A stretch of DNA of 64,000 bases from Gigaspora margarita (GCA_009809945.1 WTPW01000202.1:505067-569066); one strand, 5' to 3'. Shown: positions 53,601 to 64,000, numbered from the stretch's first letter. Program-made: numbers and translations. Notes: generated from the sequence alone by a model not told the origin.

Positions 53601-54502
53601 TAATGATTTAGAAGATTTAGAAGAAGGTCCTGCCTCATTACTATTATGATCGCTTTCAAGTTCACTATCGGTTTCTGAATCATCTACCCGGTTTTCATTA
53701 TCGTTATCTTGCGTATTCATTGTTAAATCGTTAAACAAAAGAAGTTGATTTAATTTTTTGTTTTACGTTTTATTTGTTTACTAAAATTAAACTTGCATTA
53801 TCAAATTCCAATTTTAGTATAATGGCATACAAATTTTAAATACTATGTCATCTGCTTATTTGAATGTATGCTATCAACGAGTTTAGCCAGGTAAAAACCT
53901 GCCTTATAATTTTTATTATTGTTACGGATCATAATTTAAAATGAAGCTACGTTTTCTTTTATTTAACCTTCTAACCTTCTAAAACCCACTTATACTTGTT
54001 TAATATAAACTCTAAAACTAACCTTAACCTTTAACCCCTAGCCCTAAAAAATGCGCCCAAAATTTCAATTTCATTATGACCGTTACAATTATTATATTTC
54101 TCCTTATTCTGCATTACAGAAATATGACGAACTTTTTATTCTTGATTAAGATAAGCATATGACTTAGCTATTCTTTGATTTTTTTTTTAAGATGAATCGA
54201 ATACTTAAGCTAGGTACCGATATGATAATGTGTGTACTGTATATTTGTTTGATCTGTGTGGTTATATTATCTAGTGATTAAACGATTAATGATTCACGTA
54301 CATACTATTTACCACGTGCATATTTTTTGTCTCCACGTGAGGCATTAAACGACCATTAAATGATTAATCGTATAAGATTTAAAAAGCGATTAAGTGAATA
54401 ATTTAACGGTTTTTAATCATTTATAAAATTGGGTACTCGTTTAACCGTATAACATAAATAAACGATTATAGGCGGTTAAACGATTAACGATTCCAATCTC
54501 TA
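50601..54502 (-). mobile_element. Apparently intact autonomous hAT transposon, 3902 bp
   Basis: Perfect 11-bp inverted ends TAGAGATTGGA, flanked by perfect 8-bp duplication GTCCAGAG (50593-50600 and 54503-54510). Subterminal zones (50630-50870 and 54280-54495) contain many copies of CGTTTAATCG/CGATTAAACG-like motifs. It encodes one transposase gene on the minus strand with two introns and no internal stops. Inserted into the decayed Plavaka-like gene, so younger than it. Confidence 0.9.
51307..53720 (-). CDS. hAT-family transposase, 753 aa, three exons
   Basis: Exons 53720-53349, 53288-52088 and 51995-51307; introns of 60 and 92 bp have GT...AG ends and the summed coding length is a multiple of three. 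Start MNTQDNDNENRVDDSETD. Domains: BED zinc finger (EAWKYFEQEG, FAVCQVEI, CGHKYDRTNTNSTTSMNYHV, then TQEH), catalytic domain with AITTDLWTAR (first Asp) and GVTDNGSNMKKAF (second Asp), the CSAHMLQL motif, EVCTRWNSSYYSW (insertion-domain boundary), and the C-terminal dimerisation block FPILSLLARRYLCIPATS then VPCERLFSDAGNLIT. Trp is always TGG and the stop is TAA. Cuts and pastes its own ends in the nucleus. Probably active until recently. Confidence 0.9.
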
Positions 54503-55199
54503 GTCCAGAGTAAATTTTGTTATTCATAATAATATAGTTACATTTATTCTATAAATTTTAATAATAATAGCCAATTTACTCAAAGCTAGTAAGATAGCTA
54601 ACATTTATTAGTCATCAAAATTGAGAAAACCTTGTTATATATAAACAAAATTTTTAGAAATTTCAATATATACAGAGCTATCGTCCCTAATTGAATGCAT
54701 ATTCTAGATCTTGGTCTCTTTAAATATATAATAAATTTTATCAAAACACTTTTGGCAGAACAATACAGGAGTCATGTATTTCAATCCTTTAAGCAGCAAT
54801 TAGCAACAATTTCTAGATTTCATGGTTTTAAAATAATAAAGAATGTGTTGGATACAATATGCATAATAGCTAATGAATTGTAAAATATAATGAAAATAAT
54901 AATTTTTATACTTGACAATCTATATAATATGTATAAAAAACCTGGGTAAGTAACTATCAGCTATGTCAAGTATATTATAAATTTCTTTGAATATATATTG
55001 CCACTCAAGAGGAATTGTTTACTATTAATTTTTGTAATTAGCTGCAGGTAAAAACAATTATTTAGCTTATTAAATTGTTCAATTATTAACAATAGTATAA
55101 CAAATACTTAGCTTTTTAAATTGTTTAATTATTAATATCGATTTAATAGATGTTTATTATAAATTGGGCCAAAGATTTTATTGAAATATTTTCAATATA

Positions 55200-55514
55200 C
55201 CGTATATTCCCGAAAATAAGCAACTCTGAAAATAAGCAACCCCCTGATTTTTTTCAAAAATTTCAAAAAACGCATTTGCAGTTGCTACATATAAAAGTCT
55301 AAATTTTACTAAGTAAACTTTAAATGTACCATTAACTAAACTTGTTCAGAACACAAAAATACACTTATAATAAAAATTTCACGTTATTTGGATAACTTTT
55401 TATTAGTACGTTTTTCAATTTTTCAAAAAATTCAACAATTCGAAAATAAGCAACCCCCGCTTTTTTGTGTAATTTTTGGCCCAAAAAAGGTTGCTTATTT
55501 TTGGGAATATATGG
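55200..55514. mobile_element. 315-bp TA-flanked MITE (CCGTAT ends)
   Basis: Ends CCGTATATTCCCGAAAATAA and (reverse strand) CCATATATTCCCAAAAATAA, leading to GCAACC; flanked by TA (55198-55199, 55515-55516). Motif AAAATAAGCAACCCCC occurs twice. Tc1/mariner-type target. Confidence 0.75.
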
Positions 55515-57169
55515 TATTCGCCAAGTAGTCTTTGACTCCCAAAAATCCACTCTTGGTGCTATTATATAGTAGCTGCAATTAAAAAACATGGATCAATAAA
55601 TAACATGATAACAGAAACTTATAAAATACTTCATAAGAGTTATGTAAAAAATCCATATTGCATGTTCAATAAAAAAAAAATTATATGAAGCAAATATTAA
55701 AAATAGTAAGTCATAACTATATAATCTTTAATAATTATTGCTAATTATCAATTTCTATTCAGATTAAGTGAAGTAATTTAACTCGAAGCAAAGTATTTAA
55801 AAAATATCACAAATTCAGAAGGGTCAGGAAACTGTTGTAAATATTAAATTTAGAAGGTTTGAACCAATCTATTCAGCAAAATATAAATAACTTGAACCTA
55901 TTACAGGTCGATAGTTTTCATAATATGCTAAATGGACTTGCCAAATTTTTTAAAGAAGAAACAATAAATAATTATGATAACTATCGATTAGAATTTTTTT
56001 TCTTTCACAGTATTAGAAAGTACTAATATAATTCGTATTTTATCTAATTTTTATAGGAAGCCAATGCTCTTTAATGTTATTATTAGTGGTAAAGCTAGAG
56101 AAAAAAAATATAAATTGGTATAACTTGGTAAGTACCAATTTTTTAATACTTTCGTATATAATCTACTAATAGTAAAATATTGATAATAAGTGATAAAACT
56201 ATAAGCAAGCTAGAAATTTTACTTTCTTGCTAATTGCTTAATTTTATATTTTTTAATAAAAAAGTGCTATTAATACTTAAGTTCTACAAGTTTTAGATAA
56301 GGATCCACTTGAATTCGCTTATGTTTGCTAATATAAGAAGATTGGTAAGTTATGAGGATGTGCAGATTAAGACTGCTTAAATATTATAGTTTTATACTAA
56401 TAGATAGTATAGATAGAACTGTATATATTGTTCCAAGATTCAATAAAATGAATGAATATTTAATGAATAGTTGTATTTTCTAATTAAAAGTGTATATATT
56501 ATAAAATCAAAGTTCAAATATATCTATATGCTATGTATCGATGGTTAACAGTTAATCGATAATTATTAATTTAGATAGATTCAATGATAATTGATCAATA
56601 GTTGCATATCGATTATTACTCTATTTTCAATAATATCAATTTATAACCAGAATAACAATATGTATCACTACATTCTAATCATTATATATTGATTTGTTAC
56701 TATATATCAATTAATATCTATATGAAAAATTTGTCAATGATATAAATATTTTTATAATACTAATGATTATTATTATTATTATACTTTTTAAATATACTGT
56801 TATTTAAGTTTAAATTATTTTTTTTTAATATCCAATAAAAAACGTTACTATGTCCAATTAATTATTTGAACAATTGGATATTGTCCAAATGTTCAAATAT
56901 CCAATATCGTAACATGCCATTTCTGCTTGGGATTAAAGAAGAAAATATAAAGATTAGCAAATTCACTATTACACAAAGCACTATAAAAATGCTATTAAAT
57001 AAAAATTATAATTTGCACAAAATTTTATTATTACTATTGACTTTGGACTTTTAAGTAAAGTTGTTCTTTGGCTCAAAAAAATGCTTGTTTATTAAAATGT
57101 ATTTTTATTATTTTCTTAGTAAAATTTATTATAAAAAAACTTTTCAAAACATATAAAAAAAAATAAATA

Positions 57170-57412
57170 CCGTATTTACCTGACATTATACCCTCCCGTG
57201 GGCTATACCCTGCAGCAATTTAGAATGCCAAATTTTGATTTATATCCAGGTATATAAATATGAGGGCATCCCACTTATATACCTGGGCATATAATAGTAA
57301 AATAGATTAAAAGCATAGAAGTATTCGTACAATATATCCTCCCTATACATATACCCTGAGTACTAAAATAGGCTAGGGAAATACCCTGGGTATATATGGC
57401 AAATAAATATGG
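57170..57412. mobile_element. 243-bp TA-flanked MITE (CCGTAT ends)
   Basis: Ends CCGTATTTACCTGACATTAT and (reverse strand) CCATATTTATTTGCCATATA; flanked by TA. Interior repeats TATACCC/GGGTATA and ACCTGGGCATATAA motifs. Ends start like those of the 55.2-kb element, so both may use one transposase. Confidence 0.65.
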
Positions 57413-57414
57413 TA

Positions 57415-59265
57415 GTTCGTATAAAAGTAAATTTGCTAATTTTTATGTTCTTCCAAGTATCTTAGAATTCACTAGAATGATTTTGATGATTTAACTATCA
57501 TTAAAATCACTCTACAATTTCTGATTAGGTGCCAAAGAAGGTTTACTTATTAGTTTTAGAATCTTTAAGTACAAAATTATTATTTTAAGCCCTTATTTGT
57601 AATAATTTATAAATATCAGGCCTTTATCTATAATTATTTTCATTTGGGCCTCTATTTGTAATTATTTGCATTTTTGGGCCCTTATTTGTAAATTCACCTT
57701 CATTTTTTTTTGTTCATTTTTTTATTTTTTTTGTAAAGAATATATAATAATATATAATAAAATATTTAATATTGATTAAAAATAAATTTAATTTAAAATA
57801 TAATATATAATAATAATATATAATAAAATAACTCTTTCTGCTAATCTCTGTTTTATTAAGTTTATACCCAGTGCATTAATTTTAGGAGCTTAAATAAGAA
57901 AAACATACCAAATACTCTGAAAACAAACATTTTCTAACTATTTACAGTCCTTACAACTACCTTTATGATGGCTAAAACTAAAAAATTTTTACAAATGTAC
58001 ACTTAACAGTCTATTCTTGTTATTATAAGTAAAGGTTATTAAGTAATTTTCTGCAATCACACCACTATAAGGTGCACTTAACTCTGGTTTCTTATATACG
58101 CTAGCACTCCAAAACACTGTTTTACTATTATCAACAACTGCTTTTTACTAGTGTTACAAATCAAAAATCAAAAATTGCAACTAATTGAAAAGTTGACAAC
58201 TAATTTATTGAACTTTTTGAATACCAACTAATCGATTAATAAATTAATTAGTAAATTAGTTGAAAATAATCAATTAGTTACAACTAATCAATTAATAAAT
58301 TTTAGTTGCAATTAATTGAATAATCGATTAATTGATTAGTTGCAACTTAACAATTAATCAATTAATCAATTAATCAATTAATTGCAACTAATCGTTAACT
58401 AGTTGAGCAACTAATTGATTAAAAAAATTTTAATAATTTGTAATACTACTTCTTACTTTTCTAATCCAAGTAGCCTGGCTATATTGTTACCTGGGTCTTT
58501 GTTTTTTTTTTTTTTACAAAAAGTAAGTGATCTAGCTCACCTTTATCAAAATCTATTGCATATTACTACTTATCTAATTCAAATAGGAAGGATCTACAAA
58601 CTATTATATCATACAAGTAAATAACTTACACACATGCTATAATTTTTCAAACCTACTGCTAATACTACATACTTTAAACAACATCTAGCAACAACTTGCT
58701 ACTATCCTAATAAGTATATCAACCTGTGGTTATTATTTCATATACTAAATAAAGCATACTGTATTCTATAGTATCAAACAGATCTTGGCCTTTTTGGTTA
58801 GGTTAGACCTTTATAATAACAACATATTATTTACATAAACTAATTTGGATTTCAGCCCTAGACTTAGCCAACTATAGGCTACAGATGAAGATACTTAGGT
58901 TGAAGTCTGAGTTCGTTAATTCTGTAATTTAGTTTAGGATCTTTTTATGTAATTATATTATATAAATACTCTTTTACTTTAATAAAAGGACAACAAACAA
59001 GATCTTAGTTGAAAAAAATAATAATAAATAATAATATATATATATATTTATATTAAATTGTAAAATTTTGCAAAAACTTGTGAAAACCTATAAAATATAT
59101 AAGCTTTGCTGAAAAAAGAGACAAAATTGACAAAACAGAAGATCTTTAGAAAATCAATTTTTGTATTGTAAATTTTATAATTAGTTATAAGAAATACAAG
59201 TTAAAACCTATTGCAAAATTTTATTAATACAATTACTTTTTGTATTTAAAATAAAAATAATTCTA
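57415..59265. other. No gene; contains a CAACTAATTGAT repeat block (58160-58440)
   Basis: AT-rich. At 58160-58440 permutations of CAACTAATTGATTAA and its complement occur about twenty times in both orientations, giving a self-pairing block. At 57830-57850 the phrase AACTCTTTCTGCTAATCTC resembles the 5' end of the LINE at 32843 and may mark a LINE remnant. No coding evidence. Confidence 0.45.
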
Positions 59266-59269
59266 TATC

Positions 59270-59985
59270 AGAAACCAGAGCCAGAGAATCAGACGACAAG
59301 ACTCTCAAGAAGAAAGTCTACCAACCTGGCCGTTGGAGTTGCATTGAAGAAAAAGGATCTATGTTACAGAAGTAGGTACCAAGAGAAGATAGCCATATCG
59401 ACCCTTCTGGGCTAACTAGTTTAGAAGTTTGTAAATCCGGTATAAGGACCAGTAGAATAGTGAGGTGGGTGCTGGGATCGGAGCGAACCTTGCAAGGGCA
59501 AAAGTAGGTAATGGTAGTGGTTTAAGAATAATCTCTGACTGCAAGTATCAGTATAATGCAGATGCAAAATTACTGAAGTATAGGTAATACTTGTGTAGGA
59601 TAGGGACTGCTCTACCAAGTATACTGCAAAGATAAACTAGTCCTAAGAGAATTCTACGAGCATCCAGAACTGGCTTTGACTGACTTATATAATGGAGGAC
59701 TGTACTGGTGATACAAGGAGGATTTGGCAGGAGGAGTATGGACCAGAGGGTTTAAATAGGTAACCCTCTAGTTGGGTTGCAGGTATAGCAACTAGTGTAG
59801 AACCTTTGGGCAGACTACTTAAATTAGACAACCAAAAGTTGTACGTGTAGCTAGTTGTACTCTCATCTATGTAACAAATATCAGGGTGCCCCTGGAGGCG
59901 CCCATGATCTGACTTACTTGAATAAAAGCCTTTTCCCATAGCAGTAACTTAGATATTAAAAAAAAAATAAAAAAATAAAAATAAT
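59270..59985 (+). mobile_element. Retroposon-like repeat, copy 2, with A-rich tail
   Basis: Plus-strand counterpart of 7500-6754: shares CCAACCTGGCCGTTGGAGT, ACAGAAGTAGGTACCAA and GCAAGGGCAAAAGTAGG-like blocks in the same order, ending in an A-rich tail at about 59958-59985. More diverged and more AT-rich than copy 1. No intact frame. Confidence 0.55.
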
Positions 59986-60150
59986 TCTAATCTTATTTTA
60001 AATTGATATATATAACAAACTTAATTTTGAAAAATTGTTGATTTCATCTCTTTTTTAGCTTCTAGTCTATATATTTAAAAATTTGCAAAAAGCATAATTA
60101 TGTAAATATAATATTATTAATTACTAATCCAGGTAAGATCAGCACTATTT

Positions 60151-60612
60151 TTATATTAGAATTTGGGGCAAAATTACTATGATTTTTATTATATACTGGA
60201 ATCTGACATAGGTCCAATAAAAAGTAATTTTTTTTATTAAGTTAATAGCTCATATCAATTAATTGAAAGTTGTAGAGCTCACTAAGACACATCTAATCGT
60301 AGTTAGATCATTCAAATTGACCCAGTATATGCTAAGATATAGCTAAAGAATGATTGGTTGACTATATAAAATTTTATATAAACAAATTAAAAATTTTATA
60401 TAGTTAGCCAATTGTTTTTTAGTGATATTTCAGTATATATTGGGCCGATTTGGATGATCTAATCACTATTAGATGTGTCTTAGTAAGCTTAATTGGCATG
60501 TGCTATTAATTTAATAAAAAATTACTTTTTATTAGACCTATATCAGATTTTAGCATATAATAAAAATTAATATTGTACTTATCCCCAAAATTTGCTATTG
60601 TTCTAATATGGG
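60151..60612. repeat. Palindromic fold-back of about 460 bp
   Basis: Arms of about 210 bp around a centre near 60390 (ATATAAAATTTTATATAAAC). Paired landmarks: CATAGGTCCAATAAAAAGTA near 60210 with TACTTTTTATTAGACCTATA near 60530; AGACACATCTAAT with ATTAGATGTGTCT. Likely a MITE. Confidence 0.65.
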
Positions 60613-61369
60613 GGATATCTAAAGCCTGGCACCTCACAAAATTACCTGATGCATGGGAAATCACAGGACAATCAGTGATCCTGATTTTTTTCGAGTTAGC
60701 AAATCAGTCAAAAATTTTAAAATTTTAATTGAAATATCCTGATAGCCACATAACTAAAATCGATTAAACATAAATTAATGCACTCTCCTTGTCGATCATT
60801 TGTTTGCAAATTTTCTTAATTTAATTATTTAAAAATACCTTATAACTTTAAATTTTATTAAATCAACCTGGTTTTTGTTCCTAAATAAACTTGTTCTGCT
60901 CTCAAAAATACATATAATATTAAAATATTATTGCAAAAACCTTTAAACTTACTAAGTAAAGGCCTTTTGGCCTAAAATTGACTCTTTTTAAAATATATAC
61001 AAAACAGTCTTTTTAATCTACTTTGCAAGCTTAAGCAAAGTTGAAAAGCTCACTTTTCCCATTATAACAAGCTATATTTTATGCTTGTGTTCTAAAACTG
61101 ACAAAAATATACTCAAATTTTTTCTTTTTATTTTAATTTTATTTTTAAAATTTTATTTTATTTTTTTTTTTTTTTTTTACAAAAATCCTATAGGCGTTTT
61201 TTGTGTAACATAAACACCTTTTAAATCGTGCTACNCACATTTTTAAATAGCCCCAAATTAGTGGTTCTCTACTAATTACACAAATTATTATTTAATTTAC
61301 ACAAATTAAAAATTTACCTTTTTTGTAACTATTGTAATTTATACATAGTAACGTTACCTAAGTTGTCAA

Positions 61370-61440
61370 ACTTGTGTAACACGTGACTTGTATAACACGT
61401 GACTTGCAACACGTGACCTGTAATAGTGACTTGTGTAACA
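61370..61440. promoter_or_regulatory. Triple CACGTG cluster upstream of the 61.6-kb gene
   Basis: CACGTG hexamers at 61380-61385, 61396-61401 and 61410-61415, each in the context TAACACGTGACTTG-like, with half-copies on either side (GTGACTTGTGTAACA). CACGTG is the E-box bound by bHLH factors. The cluster lies about 160-195 bp before the ATG at 61575. Regulatory role is inference. Confidence 0.45.
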
Positions 61441-61654
61441 TATACTGTCCTTGGTGGTACTACATTACACGAAACAAAATATACCTCTTTGTGAAGCCCT
61501 CTTTAGTATCTTTTTTATTAACTTATCACTAAACACAAACTATACCTTTTATTAACCCAAATTATATTAACACAATGCCAACTTTAACTTTTTCCGAAGA
61601 ACCTAATAGCTATAATATGGACTACTACTATTCCAAATATAAAGACCATTATGG

Positions 61655-61934
61655 CAGTGTTGTACATTTTGGCTGTCCATGGCCTTCTTTGGCTTGTCCA
61701 TGTCCAAAATTGTCCAAACGTCCAAGATTGTCCAAAGCTTGTTCAGGCTTTAATAATTAATAAATTTATATAAAAAATATATAACTATATATTTTTTTAG
61801 GTGCTAAACACATTCCAGTTAAAATTAAAATAGGTTATCTTAATAAAATTTTAAGTAATTTTACTTTATTTAATTGTCCAAAATTGTTCAAAATTGTCCA
61901 AATCATTGTCCAAGGCTGTCCCATGACAACACTG
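61655..61934. mobile_element. 280-bp hAT-type MITE, copy 2
   Basis: Ends CAGTGTTGTACATTTTGGC and (reverse strand) CAGTGTTGTCATGGGACAGCC; flanked by CATTATGG (61647-61654) and CGTTATGG (61935-61942), 7 of 8 matching. Same length and near-identical interior as 18867-19146, with the same TTGTCCAA clusters. Confidence 0.85.
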
Positions 61935-62025
61935 CGTTATGGTATTGGAATGAATCAAAACAAACCAAGCTTATTAAAAGTTCTTCCACCTAACTTTAAT
62001 CCAGAATCATATGAAATTCACGGTA

Positions 62026-62209
62026 CAGGTGACCCTCGTTAATATCAACCCATTTGAACCTGTTCAAAATTATGTTGATAGTGATATTAATGAAAATTCA
62101 TATTAAAGTTGATATATACGAGGGAATTTTGATATATAAAAATTTGTAAAAATTTAATTTGTGGCTTAGGTTGATATTAACATAGGTTGATATTATCGGG
62201 GGTCACCTG
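62026..62209. mobile_element. 184-bp pogo-like MITE with TA duplication
   Basis: Ends CAGGTGACCCTCGTTAATAT and (reverse strand) CAGGTGACCCCCGATAATAT; flanked by TA (62024-62025, 62210-62211). CAG...-type ends with TA target match pogo/Tigger elements. Inserted in the 61.6-kb gene; element plus duplication is 186 bp. Confidence 0.85.
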
Positions 62210-64000
62210 TACTAAACACTATTTTCAAGTACCAAAGCAACCTACTATTGGTACATGCTATTGCAAAAACTACCATACTAGCTTTACTTCTCAATTCTAT
62301 AGAATAAATCACCCAACTACAATTGGCCAACCTTCAACTCAAACAACAACTACAATTTCTACTAAAAAATTTAAACAAATTACTAATGAACTACCACCTT
62401 CTCCAAATACCAAAACATATAAACAACTAGATTTACATTCTGCCAATCCAAGGATGTTGTTTCCAAGTATTAAAACAGACAAAACTCCTATTGCAATTAT
62501 TGCTTACTCTCAACACTATCATACATGCTATATTTGCAAAATCAAAAATATTCCATGTGTAGCTACAGAACAAAGTAGTCATGCTCCAGACTATACTATA
62601 GCTTGTCTTTTTAAAAATATTTGTATACTTCATACACCACAAATTAATGATATCAAACTCAAACCACTTCCTCCTACAACTCCACTTACACTTGAACAAA
62701 AATCTCTAATTGTTATCCTTAAACTCCAACAAATGTCCTCTGTAGACAAAAAAGCCTTATACTGCTCTTTTCTTCAAAAGATTAAAAACTCTAACCAGAC
62801 CAAAGAAGAAACACAAAAGCCAAAACAATCCAGAGATACTTCAAATGATTTAGACTGGTTCCAAGAATATCCAGTAATACCAGAAATGGAACAAAATATC
62901 TAATTTAGTAATACTTTAGCATACCAAATTCTGGATTTTGTTAAACCACATCTAATTGATGTTTACCCAGGAAAAATTACTAGACCTGCTACTAGCAAAA
63001 CACGTGAATCTAAATTTAACTACAAATATTTAATCAAAGCCATGGCTGGTAAAAGACCCAAATTTCTCACTAATCTTATATATAAAGCCAATCCTTTTAT
63101 TGACAAATCAATTACAATTCCATTTGACTTTATTCATTCTATATTTGTTGATTTACTTAAAGAGTTTACTACTTCTTTATTTACTTAACTTAATTATCCA
63201 AAAATACTTTTTTCCTACAATTCTATACCTCTCTACTCTATACGTAACCAAAACCAAGTAGCATTGAATCTTGCTCGTTTACATTTAATTTTANATGATA
63301 AATANCAAACAATCAATGGCAACAAATTCTGTGAAGACTTAAACATACGTCCTATTTATCTTAGACTTCACTATTATATTAGTGAAGATAGTATCAATCA
63401 ACCCCTCTTTAAAATTCAAAATGATACTAAATTCAATATCAATATCACTCTTAATATTCCCAAAAAACAATTTTTACAAACTTTTAAAATTCCTTCTCTT
63501 AAACCATATTTAACAAACTTAAATACATGGTTTGAAAAGTTTTTTGAAACCTATAAACGGCAATTCACACAAATTGACCAAAAGAAAACATATAACTATA
63601 TTAAACACCAAATTGCACTCAAACTTAGTGATACATGCAAAGCACTTCTCCCATCAGAATTTAAAATTACATCAATTGAATCTTTATGTGAAAGGATTCA
63701 ACTATGCTTTCAAGCAGTACTTTACCATATCCATACTTGCAATTTAAAAAATTGCTCTACATTGCCTTCAGATATTGAGCATAATGTTCAAAATTTATAT
63801 ACAGCTTTCTTTACAAAATCCTTTGATCATTTTCCAGCTCCTCAAAATTCACCTTCTAAACCTAAATACCACCACCCTACTCTCGACTTTTCAGTTTTTG
63901 ATAAAGAAGCACAACATGCTGCTACATTTCAAAAATGAACACCAATCTCTTTACTTCGACAAATGGCTACTAAAACTGAAAAACAATTTCTTGAACTCAA

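Larger units (their letters stand above)
49040..55000 (+). pseudogene. Decayed Plavaka-like transposase gene, split by a hAT
   Basis: Left part (49310-49440): WQYEFYDQEFSKSYTLTQHI and LQRHPYLQGETNH; then a badly broken acidic region to 50590. After the hAT: NIYRAIVPN-TGA-MHILDLG, then GLFKYIINFIKTLL and ATISRFHGFKIIKN (54640-54880). The H-x-LDLGLFKY block followed by RF-x-GFK is characteristic of Plavaka-type (CMC superfamily) transposases, abundant in basidiomycetes and mycorrhizal fungi; assignment from memory of the motif. Many stops. Left boundary and remaining 3' end not defined. Confidence 0.4.
61575..64000 (+). pseudogene. Large gene of unknown function, two MITE insertions, runs off the window
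   Basis: Starts MPTLTFSEEPNSYNMDYYYS. One frame continues across both MITEs (DHYG|IGMNQN and EIHG|TKHYF after removing each with one target duplication) through at least 700 codons. Features: CYCKNYHTSF, then a Cys/His-rich block CYICKIKNIPCVATEQSSH ... IACLFKNICILH (possible zinc finger), a Gln/Lys helical region, a segment FVKPHLIDVYPGKITRPATS, and LRLHYYISEDSINQPLF further on. In-frame stops: TAA near 62901, TAA near 63187, TGA near 63936; two ambiguous bases near 63300. Style (Asn/Thr/Gln-rich, plus strand) differs from the array. I do not recognise the family; transposon-related is most likely given the setting. Confidence 0.5.

Noticed and set aside
58160-58440. CRISPR-like look of repeated CAACTAATTGAT units
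   Set aside because: Units are irregular, occur in both orientations and have no unique spacers; this is simple self-pairing DNA in a eukaryote.
18859-62211. MITEs acting as new introns (introner-like)
   Set aside because: No GT...AG pair placed in the duplicated sites gives an in-frame splice for the two sites I tested.
1-64000. Host-wide UGA=Trp code
   Set aside because: The intact hAT transposase gene uses only TGG for Trp and has no in-frame TGA, so any recoding would concern the array alone.

Overview
The window is AT-rich, gene-poor nuclear DNA, most likely from an arbuscular mycorrhizal fungus (Glomeromycotina, Rhizophagus-like). Reasons: decayed members of multi-copy gene families that I associate with these fungi (0.43-4.2 kb, 6.2-6.6 kb, 49-55 kb), spliceosomal introns in a hAT transposase, and dense nested transposons and MITEs. 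I see no rRNA, tRNA or CRISPR, and no clearly intact host gene. Family assignments rest on motifs read by eye; no searches were run.

Layout. 0-7.5 kb: decayed multi-copy genes, two fold-back MITEs, and a polyadenylated retroposon copy. 7.9-27.2 kb: the main feature, an array of more than 20 co-directional, tightly packed genes on the minus strand. In transcription order it holds four small single-pass membrane proteins; two small unknown ORFs; a capsid/nucleocapsid-like protein with a CCHC knuckle and acidic tail; a Lys-rich repeat region joined to an endonuclease IV-type AP endonuclease; a coiled-coil protein; a pre-RT polyprotein domain; a Ty3/Caulimoviridae-type reverse transcriptase-RNase H; a Merlin/IS1595-type DDE transposase where an integrase would be expected; a protein with three zinc knuckles; about ten small ORFs; and a MutT-like Nudix hydrolase. 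Stops touch or overlap the next ATG at many junctions. Three MITEs and several stops and frameshifts show that this copy is decaying. I read it as an endogenous copy of an undescribed large reverse-transcribing element or virus with nucleotide- and DNA-repair enzymes.

27.2-32.8 kb: leader or intergenic DNA, tandem repeats, and an A-rich tract holding a 926-base gap. 32.84-41.0 kb: a nearly full-length decayed LINE (ORF1, then endonuclease-RT-RNase H) with a 16-bp target duplication and an inserted hAT MITE. 41.2-42.8 kb: a 655-bp TA-flanked MITE and a 1-kb palindrome. 42.9-47.4 kb: a 5'-truncated LINE on the minus strand with a 19-bp target duplication, containing a 1.9-kb non-autonomous hAT that itself contains an 800-bp palindrome. 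49-55 kb: a decayed Plavaka-like transposase gene interrupted by an apparently intact 3.9-kb autonomous hAT with two introns. 55-61 kb: MITEs, palindromes and a second retroposon copy. 61.4-64 kb: a large plus-strand gene of unknown function, interrupted by two MITEs and open at the window edge.

How the array may work (inference): membrane proteins plus a capsid-like protein suggest particle formation; RT-RNase H copies the genome; the DDE transposase could integrate it; AP endonuclease, Nudix and a dUTPase-like fold could protect or repair DNA and the nucleotide pool; adjoining stop-start codons suggest polycistronic translation by re-initiation.
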